8,531 bases of DNA. Origin: an uncultured Lachnospiraceae bacterium. GTDB taxonomy: Bacteria; Bacillota; Clostridia; Lachnospirales; Lachnospiraceae. The notes beneath the pieces were generated by a model, which searched no databases, was not told the origin of the DNA, and was given only the letters and a program-made list of their open reading frames with translations. Below are positions 1-5,148 of this stretch, one piece after another. Numbering within the stretch: the first letter of the stretch is position 1; every line of letters starts with the position of its first letter. Location of the stretch: assembly GCA_900313435.1 (NCBI GenBank), contig OMRF01000361.1:1-8531 (forward strand), written 5' to 3'. The position numbers were made by a program, and so were the translations under genes.

Positions 1-453
1 ATCAAGAGAGTTACGAAGGTTGTCAAGGGCGGACGTATAATGCGTTTTTCCGCGCTCGTAGTTGTCGGAGACGGACAGGGTCATGTAGGAGCCGGACTTG
101 GAAAGGCTGCCGAAATCCCCGATGCCATCAGAAAAGGCAGAGACGCTGCACAGAAGGCAATGGTTTCCGTTGCCCTTGATCCAAACAAAAGTATCACACA
201 TGATATCATCGGAAAGCACACAGGGGCTCAGGTCCTTCTCAAGAAGGCTCCTGAAGGAACCGGAATCATCGCCGGCGGTCCTGCCCGTGCAGTGTGCGAG
301 CTTGCGGGAATACAGAACATCAGAACGAAATCTCTCGGTTCATCGAACAAGCAGAATGTCGTTCTCGCAACGATAGATGCGCTCTCGCAGCTTTCTTCTC
401 CCGAAGAAGTGGCAAAGAAGCGCGGCAAGACGGTTGATGAAGTCCTTGCGTGA
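1..453 (+). CDS. rpsE: 30S ribosomal protein S5 (5' end missing)
   Basis: S5 is a small-subunit protein that helps shape the decoding region and the mRNA entry channel. The frame is open from base 1 and ends at TGA 451-453, showing 150 residues. The VKGGR motif sits at visible residues 8-12, in the loop of the N-terminal RNA-binding domain where spectinomycin-resistance changes map in E. coli; it is followed by a GDGQGHVGAGLGKA segment and the C-terminal domain with GIIAGGPARAV and KSLGSSNKQNVV. By comparison with E. coli S5 about 17-25 N-terminal residues lie before the window. The ATG at 40 falls inside the conserved domain and is not the start. The gene is followed after 28 bases by rpmD, the usual spc-operon order. 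Identity is certain; only the start is unseen. Confidence 0.97.
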   Translation: MKRVTKVVKGGRIMRFSALVVVGDGQGHVGAGLGKAAEIPDAIRKGRDAAQKAMVSVALDPNKSITHDIIGKHTGAQVLLKKAPEGTGIIAGGPARAVCELAGIQNIRTKSLGSSNKQNVVLATIDALSQLSSPEEVAKKRGKTVDEVLA

Positions 454-481
454 ACTTCTTGCATGACAGGAGGAAAAGAAA

Positions 482-667
482 ATGGCGGATAAGAAATTAA
501 AGGTTACCCTTGTGAGATCGTCCATAGGGGCAGTTCCGAAGAACAAGAAGGTTCTTGAGGCTCTTGGTCTTCACAAGGTTCACAGTGAGAATATCCTTCC
601 CGACAACGACGCTACACGCGGGATGCTGAGAAGGGTTAGTCACCTCATCAAGGTTGAGGAAGCATAA
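482..667 (+). CDS. rpmD: 50S ribosomal protein L30
   Basis: L30 is a small large-subunit protein present in many but not all bacteria. The 61-residue product has the normal bacterial length. It starts with a basic beta strand (KKLKVTLVRSSIG), continues with the helix containing KKVLEALGLHKV, and ends with MLRRVSHLIKVEE, the typical L30 closing strand. The ATG at 482 is preceded by AGGAGG at 468-473 with an 8-base spacer, which fixes the start. It lies between rpsE and rplO as in other spc operons, and its stop codon overlaps the binding site of rplO, so the two genes are probably translationally coupled. Confidence 0.97.
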   Translation: MADKKLKVTLVRSSIGAVPKNKKVLEALGLHKVHSENILPDNDATRGMLRRVSHLIKVEEA

Positions 668-672
668 GGAGG
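666..672 (+). promoter_or_regulatory. Ribosome binding site of rplO
   Basis: AAGGAGG, formed partly from the TAA stop of rpmD (665-667), lies 8 bases before ATG 681. It decides the rplO start: the same frame is open back to a TTG at 654, but that codon is inside rpmD and would add nine residues unknown in L15. Confidence 0.85.
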
Positions 673-680
673 AACCCAGA

Positions 681-1124
681 ATGGATTTATCTAATCTGAA
701 GCCGGCAGAGGGCTCCGTTCATTCGGACAATTTCAGGAAGGGACGCGGCTCAGGCTCCGGAAACGGAAAAACTGCAGGAAGAGGACAGAAGGGTCAGAAG
801 GCCCGTTCAGGCGGACATTCAGCTCCCGGTTTCGAGGGTGGTCAGATGCCTCTTTACAGAAGACTTCCGAAGAGAGGCTTCCACAACAGGAATACCAAGG
901 AGATAGTAGCTATCGACCTTGATTATCTTGAGAGATTTGATAACGGAGCCGAGGTTTCCGTTGATTCCCTCAAAGAGTCGGGAATAGTGAAGAATCCCCG
1001 CGACGGAGTGAAGATACTCGGAAGCGGAAAGCTCACAAAAAAGCTTACTGTAAAGGCCAATGCCTTTTCCGCATCGGCTAAGGAAAAGATCGAGGCACTC
1101 GGTGGAAAAGCAGAGGTGATCTGA
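681..1124 (+). CDS. rplO: 50S ribosomal protein L15
   Basis: L15 binds 23S rRNA and joins the large subunit late in assembly. The product is 147 residues, the normal length. Its glycine- and lysine-rich extended N-terminal region (residues 20-45, with RKGRGSGSGNGK and GRGQKGQKARSGG) threads into rRNA; GFEGGQMPLYRRLPKRGF at 50-67 is the family signature; the rest is the globular C-terminal domain, with the usual alternation of basic and glycine residues. The start is ATG 681, beginning MDLSNLKPAEGS, which matches the family N-terminus. The TGA stop (1122-1124) overlaps the secY ATG by one base as TGATG, suggesting translational coupling to secY, the standard partner of rplO. Confidence 0.97.
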   Translation: MDLSNLKPAEGSVHSDNFRKGRGSGSGNGKTAGRGQKGQKARSGGHSAPGFEGGQMPLYRRLPKRGFHNRNTKEIVAIDLDYLERFDNGAEVSVDSLKESGIVKNPRDGVKILGSGKLTKKLTVKANAFSASAKEKIEALGGKAEVI

Positions 1125-2443
1125 TGTCGAAGATTCGTGACGCATTCAAGATACCGGAGCTTCGGAAGAGACTTCTTTTTACACTTCTGATGCTCATTGT
1201 TGTACGTCTTGGCTGCCAGCTTCCGGTTCCGGGGGTTGACAGGAGCGTTCTGGGGGATCTTTTCCAGAATGCCGGAGATTCTTTGAATTTCTTCAATGCC
1301 ATCACCGGCGGCTCATTTGAGACATTTTCAATATTTGCGCTGAGCATTACACCTTACATTACCGCATCGATCATCATTCAGCTTCTTACCATCGCGTTCC
1401 CCAAGCTTGAGGAGATGCAGCGCGACGGGGAAGCAGGCAGAAAGAAGCTTGTACAGATCACAAGATACACCACCATCGGTCTTTCGCTTCTTGAGTCTAT
1501 AGCGATGGGTATCGGCTTCGGAAGGGCAAATTATATTTCGGGTTATTCCGAGCATCCCTTCCTCACGGTTGTTCTCTTTGCAGCCTGCCTTACGGCCGGC
1601 TCGACGATCCTTATGTGGATCGGTGAGAGGATCACGCCACAGGGTATTGGAAACGGTATTTCGATAGTCCTTATTATCAATATCATTTCCAGACTGCCTC
1701 AGGACATTGTTTCTCTTTGGAATCAGTTCGTCGCAGGAAAGCCCATCCCGAACATGGTACTTGCGATAGCGATCATCGTTGCAGTCATCGTAGGCATTGT
1801 TATTCTCGTAGTATTGCTTCAGGGCGCGGAGAGAAGGATCCCTGTTCAGTATTCAAAGAAGCTTCAGGGCGCGCATTCCTTCGGAACACAGTCTACCTAT
1901 ATTCCCATCAAGGTGAATACGGCAGGCGTCATCCCGGTGATCTTCGCTCAGTCGATCATGCAGACACCGGTCATAATAGCGACCCTTCTCGGAAAGTCAC
2001 AGGGCACAGGCATTGGCTATGATATCCTTTACAGCCTGTCAGAAAGCCACTGGTTCAATCCGAGCAACTTCAAATATACTATTGGCGCCGTGATCTATGT
2101 GCTTCTTAACATTGCGTTCGCTTACTTCTACACATCGATCACATTCAACCCGCTTCTTGTGGCGGACAACCTGAAGAAGTCGGCAGGCTTCATCCCGGGA
2201 ATACGTCCCGGAAAGCCCACCAGCGATTATCTTTCAACGGTTCTTAACCGCATCATCTTCATCGGCGCGATTGGACTTTCAGTGGTAGCGCTGATCCCGA
2301 TAGCATTGAACGGCCTTCTTGGCACGAACATCAGCTTCGGTGGAACGTCTATCATCATCGTTGTCGGCGTTGTCATTGAAACGCTGAATCAGATCGATTC
2401 GCAGATGATGGTAAGAAATTACAAGGGCTTCCTGAACGATTGA
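1124..2443 (+). CDS. secY: Protein translocase channel subunit SecY
   Basis: SecY is the membrane channel through which SecA drives unfolded proteins out of the cytoplasm, and through which membrane proteins insert with the ribosome and SRP. The 439 residues match the family length and are consistent with ten membrane segments. Visible landmarks are RDAFKIPELRKRLLFTLLML at the N-terminus, ITPYITASIIIQLL (75-88, second segment after the plug), the acidic and basic cytoplasmic loop around KLEEMQRDGEAGRKK (94-108), IPIKVNTAGVIPVIFAQSI (260-278), the cytoplasmic loop GFIPGIRPGKPTSDYL (355-370), which contacts SecA and ribosomes, and the closing QIDSQMMVRNYKGFL. The start is the ATG in TGATG overlapping rplO. 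adk follows after 20 bases. Confidence 0.98.
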   Translation: MSKIRDAFKIPELRKRLLFTLLMLIVVRLGCQLPVPGVDRSVLGDLFQNAGDSLNFFNAITGGSFETFSIFALSITPYITASIIIQLLTIAFPKLEEMQRDGEAGRKKLVQITRYTTIGLSLLESIAMGIGFGRANYISGYSEHPFLTVVLFAACLTAGSTILMWIGERITPQGIGNGISIVLIINIISRLPQDIVSLWNQFVAGKPIPNMVLAIAIIVAVIVGIVILVVLLQGAERRIPVQYSKKLQGAHSFGTQSTYIPIKVNTAGVIPVIFAQSIMQTPVIIATLLGKSQGTGIGYDILYSLSESHWFNPSNFKYTIGAVIYVLLNIAFAYFYTSITFNPLLVADNLKKSAGFIPGIRPGKPTSDYLSTVLNRIIFIGAIGLSVVALIPIALNGLLGTNISFGGTSIIIVVGVVIETLNQIDSQMMVRNYKGFLND

Positions 2444-2447
2444 GCTT

Positions 2448-2454
2448 GAGGGAG
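2448..2454 (+). promoter_or_regulatory. Ribosome binding site of adk
   Basis: GAGGGAGG-type purine run with GGAGG at 2450-2454, about 9 bases before ATG 2464. It decides the adk start; the frame is also open back to a TTG at 2440 that overlaps the secY stop codon, but this would add eight residues before the conserved MKIIMLGAPGAGKGT. Confidence 0.75.
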
Positions 2455-2463
2455 GATCGAACA

Positions 2464-3105
2464 ATGAAGATAATAATGCTCGGCGCGCCGGGTGCCGGAA
2501 AAGGCACACAGGCTAAAAGGATCGCAGCGGAGTACTCAATTCCCCACATCAGCACAGGCGACATATTCCGCGCGAACATCCGCGACAATACAGAGCTTGG
2601 GAAAAAAGCCAAGGAGTATATGGATAAGGGTCTTCTCGTTCCCGATGAGCTGACATGCGACCTTGTGATGAAGAGGACTTCCGAAGAAGACTGCAAGGAC
2701 GGCTTCGTACTTGACGGCTTTCCCAGAACCATTCCTCAGGCTGAGGCTCTTACAAAGGCTATGGAGGAAAGAGGGATGTCCATGGATGCTGCCGTGGATA
2801 TCGAGGTTCCCGACGAGAACATCATCGGCCGAATGGCCGGAAGACGTTTCTGCCCCAAGTGCGGCGCGACATACCATCTCACCGCTCTTCCCCCCAAGGA
2901 AGAGGGCATCTGCGACAACGACGGCGAGAAGCTCATCATCAGGGATGATGACAAGGAAGAGACGGTAAAGAACAGGCTCAATGTTTATCATAAGGAAACC
3001 CAGCCGCTTATCGATTATTACAAAAAGGCACAGATCCTTAAGACTGTCGATGGCACGAAGTCAGCCGACGAAGTCTTTGAGGGGATCAAAGCTGTGCTTT
3101 CCTGA
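2464..3105 (+). CDS. adk: Adenylate kinase, zinc-binding long-lid form
   Basis: Adenylate kinase catalyses ATP + AMP = 2 ADP in the cytoplasm and sets the adenylate balance. The 213 residues begin with the P-loop GAPGAGKGT (7-15). The AMP-binding region includes STGDIFRANIR (30-40), and FVLDGFPRT (81-89) is the family signature. The lid domain spans roughly 123-160 and carries C130, C133, C150 and D153, a three-cysteine-plus-aspartate set at the same positions as the structural zinc site of the Bacillus subtilis enzyme. R160 and R171 fall where catalytic arginines are expected. The start is ATG 2464 after a GGAGG site. Position after secY is standard, but infA follows directly after 18 bases with no map gene between. 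Structural zinc is inferred from the residues. Confidence 0.97.
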   Translation: MKIIMLGAPGAGKGTQAKRIAAEYSIPHISTGDIFRANIRDNTELGKKAKEYMDKGLLVPDELTCDLVMKRTSEEDCKDGFVLDGFPRTIPQAEALTKAMEERGMSMDAAVDIEVPDENIIGRMAGRRFCPKCGATYHLTALPPKEEGICDNDGEKLIIRDDDKEETVKNRLNVYHKETQPLIDYYKKAQILKTVDGTKSADEVFEGIKAVLS

Positions 3106-3110
3106 GAACC

Positions 3111-3116
3111 GGAGGT
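3111..3116 (+). promoter_or_regulatory. Ribosome binding site of infA (supports a TTG start)
   Basis: GGAGGT with a 7-base spacer to TTG 3124. No ATG or GTG is in reach that would give the conserved IF-1 N-terminus, so the site supports the rare start codon. Confidence 0.8.
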
Positions 3117-3123
3117 CAGAGAT

Positions 3124-3342
3124 TTGTCAAAAGCCGACTCGATAGAAGTAGAAGGAAAGGTTCTCGAGAAGCTTCCCAACGCGATGTTCTCCGTAGAGCT
3201 GGAGAATGGGCATCAGATACTTGCTCATATCAGCGGAAAGCTGCGCATGAATTACATCAGGATCCTTCCCGGAGACAAGGTTACGGTGGAGATGTCTCCC
3301 TACGACCTGACCAAAGGACGTATTGTCTGGCGAGATAAATAA
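3124..3342 (+). CDS. infA: Translation initiation factor IF-1
   Basis: IF-1 is a single OB-fold protein that sits in the A site of the 30S subunit during initiation and works with IF-2 and IF-3. The 72 residues are the usual length and nearly the family consensus: SKADSIEVEGKVLEKLPNAM, then FSVELENGHQILAHISGKLR, then ILPGDKVTVEMSPYDLTKGR, ending IVWRDK. The start codon is TTG, spaced 7 bases from GGAGGT. It is the last gene before the promoter at 3380-3408, 18 bases after adk; no terminator follows it. A TTG start in a factor that affects start-site choice is notable, but it may simply tune the level of the protein. Confidence 0.97.
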   Translation: MSKADSIEVEGKVLEKLPNAMFSVELENGHQILAHISGKLRMNYIRILPGDKVTVEMSPYDLTKGRIVWRDK

Positions 3343-3379
3343 TACGACACAGCAAAACATCCTTAAAAAAATATATTTG

Positions 3380-3408
3380 TTGACAACGTAGCATCACGAA
3401 AGTATAAT
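3380..3408 (+). promoter_or_regulatory. Perfect-consensus housekeeping promoter of the rpmJ-rplQ operon
   Basis: The -35 box TTGACA (3380-3385) and -10 box TATAAT (3403-3408) are exact consensus hexamers with the optimal 17-base spacer. The upstream stretch at 3364-3378 is almost pure A/T and could act as an UP element for the alpha subunit C-terminal domain. Transcription would start near 3414-3415. It is the only place in the window with both boxes intact, and it stands just before six co-directional genes that include rpoA itself. Confidence 0.93.
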
Positions 3409-3414
3409 ATTTGA

Positions 3415-3459
3415 GCGCGTCTTTAGACGGGAATATCTATTAAACTCCGTAAAACGCGC
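3415..3459 (+). promoter_or_regulatory. Leader hairpin at the predicted 5' end of the rpmJ operon transcript
   Basis: GCGCGT (3415-3420) pairs with ACGCGC (3454-3459), TTT (3422-3424) with AAA (3451-3453), and ACGG (3427-3430) with CCGT (3447-3450), giving 13 base pairs with small bulges and a loop of about 16 bases. The hairpin would begin at the first transcribed base. It is not followed by a T run, so it is not a terminator. It could protect the mRNA 5' end or be a protein-binding leader; the function is inferred. Confidence 0.6.
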
Positions 3460-3489
3460 GAAAGTACTGAACCAAAAGGAGGTTTCCCC

Positions 3490-3603
3490 GTGAAGGTCCG
3501 TTCATCAGTAAAGCCTATGTGCGAAAAGTGCAAGGTTATAAAGAGAAAAGGCAAGATAATGATAATCTGCCAGAACCCCAAGCATAAGCAGAAGCAGGGC
3601 TGA
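3490..3603 (+). CDS. rpmJ: 50S ribosomal protein L36 (zinc-ribbon form)
   Basis: L36 is the smallest large-subunit protein and binds 23S rRNA near the base of the L7/L12 stalk. The 37-residue product begins MKVRSSVKPMCEKCKVIKRK and contains C11, C14, C27 and H32, the complete zinc-ribbon ligand set of the C+ form of L36. The start is GTG 3490, preceded by AAGGAGGT (3476-3483) with a 6-base spacer; the alternative ATG at codon 10 would lose the conserved KVRxSVKP sequence. Stop TGA is at 3601-3603. It is the first gene of the alpha-type operon, behind the consensus promoter and hairpin leader. Complete zinc ligands suggest there need be no zinc-free paralogue, though one could exist elsewhere. 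Confidence 0.96.
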   Translation: MKVRSSVKPMCEKCKVIKRKGKIMIICQNPKHKQKQG

Positions 3604-3619
3604 AAACAGGCGGCTTTTT

Positions 3620-3648
3620 GCGTTCCCTTAACATACCGGAGGGAATGC
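3620..3648 (+). promoter_or_regulatory. Intergenic hairpin between rpmJ and rpsM
   Basis: GCGTTCCCT (3620-3628) pairs with AGGGAATGC (3640-3648), nine pairs with one G-T wobble and an 11-base loop. No T run follows, so termination is unlikely. The 3' arm contains GGAGGG (3638-3643, beginning in the loop) and an ATG (3645). The gap upstream of rpsM is where the E. coli alpha operon carries its S4-binding control element, so a translational control role is possible but unproven. Confidence 0.45.
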
Positions 3649-3696
3649 GGATATTAATATATACATCATTCATTATTCAACGGAGGTATTTTTAAG

Positions 3697-4068
3697 ATGG
3701 CTCGAATCGCAGGTGTGGACTTGCCCAGAGACAAAAGGATACAGATAGGTCTGACCTACATCTACGGCATAGGTGTGAGTACCGCGGACAAGCTTCTTGA
3801 AAAGGCAAAAGTCAGCGGAGACACACGTGTCAAAGATCTGACCGATGACGAGGTAAAGAAGATATCCGATGCTCTTGAAACATCAGGGATCCTCGTAGAG
3901 GGTGAGCTTCGGCGTGATACGGCCATGAACATCAAGAGACTTGAGGAGATTGGCTGCTACAGAGGTATCCGTCACAGGAAGTCTCTTCCCGTCCGTGGAC
4001 AGAAGACAAAGACCAATGCGCGTACGCGCAAAGGCCCGAAGCGTACAGTTGCTAACAAGAAGAAATAA
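3697..4068 (+). CDS. rpsM: 30S ribosomal protein S13
   Basis: S13 is a small-subunit head protein that contacts the P-site tRNA and forms bridges to L5 in the large subunit. The 123 residues begin MARIAGVDLPRDKRIQIGLT. A helix-hairpin-helix-like segment, IYGIGVSTADKLLEKA, occupies 22-37. The family signature GIRHRKSLPVRGQKTKTNAR (90-109) is complete and the basic tail ends KGPKRTVANKKK, the part that reaches tRNA. The ATG is preceded by GGAGG (3682-3686) with a 10-base spacer. A 93-base gap with a hairpin separates it from rpmJ, the widest gap inside the operon. rpsK follows after 16 bases. Confidence 0.98.
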   Translation: MARIAGVDLPRDKRIQIGLTYIYGIGVSTADKLLEKAKVSGDTRVKDLTDDEVKKISDALETSGILVEGELRRDTAMNIKRLEEIGCYRGIRHRKSLPVRGQKTKTNARTRKGPKRTVANKKK

Positions 4069-4084
4069 GGAGAGGTAGCGCATT

Positions 4085-4477
4085 ATGCCCAAGGCAGTAA
4101 AAAAGACAGGCAAGAAGCGTGTCAGAAAAAATGTTGAACATGGTCAGGTGCATATCCAGGCTTCGTTCAATAATACTATAGTTACCGTTTCAGACAGCGA
4201 AGGGAACGCTCTTTCATGGGCTTCCGCCGGCGGACTTGGCTTCAGGGGATCAAGAAAATCCACTCCCTTTGCGGCTCAGGCTGCTGCTGAATCAGCTTGC
4301 AAGGCTGCCCTTCCTCACGGATTGAAGGCAGTTGACGTTATGGTAAAAGGTCCCGGAAGCGGGAGAGAGGCAGCGATCCGTGCGATCGCGGCAAACGGAA
4401 TACAGGTGCTCACCATCACTGATGTTACGCCTGTTCCGCACAATGGCTGCCGTCCGCCCAAGAGAAGACGTGTATAA
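4085..4477 (+). CDS. rpsK: 30S ribosomal protein S11
   Basis: S11 sits on the platform of the small subunit and binds 16S rRNA near the mRNA exit channel together with S6, S18 and S21. The 130 residues are the usual length. Key stretches are VHIQASFNNTIVTVSDSEGN (22-41), GFRGSRKSTPFAAQAAAE (52-69), VKGPGSGREAAIRA (87-100) and the C-terminal signature DVTPVPHNGCRPPKRRRV (113-130). The N120-G121 pair corresponds to the site where isoaspartate is known in E. coli S11. The binding site AAGGAG (4067-4072) overlaps the rpsM stop codon, and rpsD follows after 15 bases, so coupling along the operon is likely. Confidence 0.98.
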   Translation: MPKAVKKTGKKRVRKNVEHGQVHIQASFNNTIVTVSDSEGNALSWASAGGLGFRGSRKSTPFAAQAAAESACKAALPHGLKAVDVMVKGPGSGREAAIRAIAANGIQVLTITDVTPVPHNGCRPPKRRRV

Positions 4478-4492
4478 GGAGGAGAGATAGAG

Positions 4493-5086
4493 ATGGCTAT
4501 AGACAAGACACCTATTCTCAAGAGGTCGAGGTCACTCGGACTTGAGCCCGGTTTTCTCGGGGTTGACAAAAAGTCAAAGAGAAGGAAGGAAATGACTCGC
4601 CGCAAGGTTTCCGAGTATGGCGAGCAGCTTAAGGAAAAGCAGAAGGCGAAATTCATCTACGGCGTGCTTGAAAAGCCTTTCCGCAATTATTACAACAAAG
4701 CCGACAAGATGACGGGCATGACCGGTGAGAACCTCATGCGTATGCTTGAATGCAGACTTGACAATGTTGTATTCCGTATGGGCTTTGCACGTACCCGTCG
4801 TGAAGCAAGACAGGTTGTGGATCACAAGTTCATCCTTGTAAACGGCAAGAAGATCAACATTCCTTCATATGAGGTAAAAGCAGGGGACAAGATCGAGGTC
4901 AGAGAGGCGGCACGTTCGACCCAGAGATTCAAGGACATCGCTGAGGCAGTCAACGGACGTACGGCACCTGAGTGGCTTGAGGTAGACAGCGCATCATTTT
5001 CCGGGACAGTTTCATCCCTTCCGAAGCGTGAGCAGATCGATGTTCCCGTTGACGAGATGATGATCGTCGAGCTCTACAGCAAGTGA
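4493..5086 (+). CDS. rpsD: 30S ribosomal protein S4, zinc-free type
   Basis: S4 is a primary 16S rRNA binder that nucleates small-subunit assembly, and in several bacteria it also represses its own operon. The 197 residues begin MAIDKTPILKRSRSLGLEPG and have no cysteine in the N-terminal domain, so the zinc knuckle of C+ S4 proteins is absent; the only cysteine is C87. SEYGEQLKEKQKAKFIYGVL (40-59) is the conserved core, and the S4 RNA-binding domain spans about 85-136 (RLDNVVFRMGFARTRREARQ, then VNGKKINIPSYEVKAGD). AAGGAGG at 4476-4482 fixes ATG 4493. Placement between rpsK and rpoA matches Clostridia and E. coli, unlike B. subtilis, where rpsD stands alone. The N-terminus resembles Lachnospiraceae S4, from memory. 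Confidence 0.97.
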   Translation: MAIDKTPILKRSRSLGLEPGFLGVDKKSKRRKEMTRRKVSEYGEQLKEKQKAKFIYGVLEKPFRNYYNKADKMTGMTGENLMRMLECRLDNVVFRMGFARTRREARQVVDHKFILVNGKKINIPSYEVKAGDKIEVREAARSTQRFKDIAEAVNGRTAPEWLEVDSASFSGTVSSLPKREQIDVPVDEMMIVELYSK

Positions 5087-5100
5087 TCTTACTGATATTA

Positions 5101-5112
5101 TTCTAATTAGAA
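5101..5112. repeat. Perfect 12-base palindrome in the rpsD-rpoA gap
   Basis: TTCTAATTAGAA reads the same on both strands. It lies in the 62-base gap between rpsD and rpoA and is flanked by CTGAT (5092-5096) and ATCAG (5120-5124), which are also complementary, so the gap could fold into a weak A/T-rich stem. No function is known to me; chance is possible. Confidence 0.4.
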
Positions 5113-5136
5113 ACTGATGATCAGGCACTTGAGAGT

Positions 5137-5141
5137 GGAGG
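5137..5141 (+). promoter_or_regulatory. Ribosome binding site of rpoA (supports a TTG start)
   Basis: GGAGG lies 7 bases before TTG 5149. An ATG at 5144 is only 2 bases away and is in another frame, so the TTG is the better start. Confidence 0.8.
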
Positions 5142-5148
5142 AAATGCT

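Noticed and set aside
36..41. TATAAT inside rpsE
   Set aside because: No -35-like hexamer lies at the proper distance upstream (13-18 reads acgaag), and the bases are explained by conserved S5 codons.
654..681. Upstream TTG start for rplO
   Set aside because: It lies inside rpmD, has no suitable binding site, and adds residues not found in L15. ATG 681 has AAGGAGG at 8 bases.
1236..1241. TTGACA inside secY as a possible internal promoter
   Set aside because: No -10 box occurs 16-18 bases downstream. The same holds for TTGACA at 4563, 4758 (rpsD) and 6423 (rplQ), all within coding sequence.
3343..3489. Searched for a small gene or terminator between infA and rpmJ
   Set aside because: No frame with a start, binding site and plausible protein was found, and no stem followed by a T run. 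The stretch is explained by the promoter and leader.
3593..3619. Possible attenuator at the end of rpmJ: short stem around CTGAAAACAG followed by five T residues (3615-3619)
   Set aside because: The stem has only three adjacent pairs plus interrupted outer pairs, too weak for a terminator, and the operon genes downstream are needed at high level.
3628..3657. Second promoter before rpsM: TTAACA (3628-3633) and TATTAA (3652-3657)
   Set aside because: The -10 box matches only four of six positions with an 18-base spacer, and the region overlaps a hairpin. Too weak beside the consensus promoter upstream.
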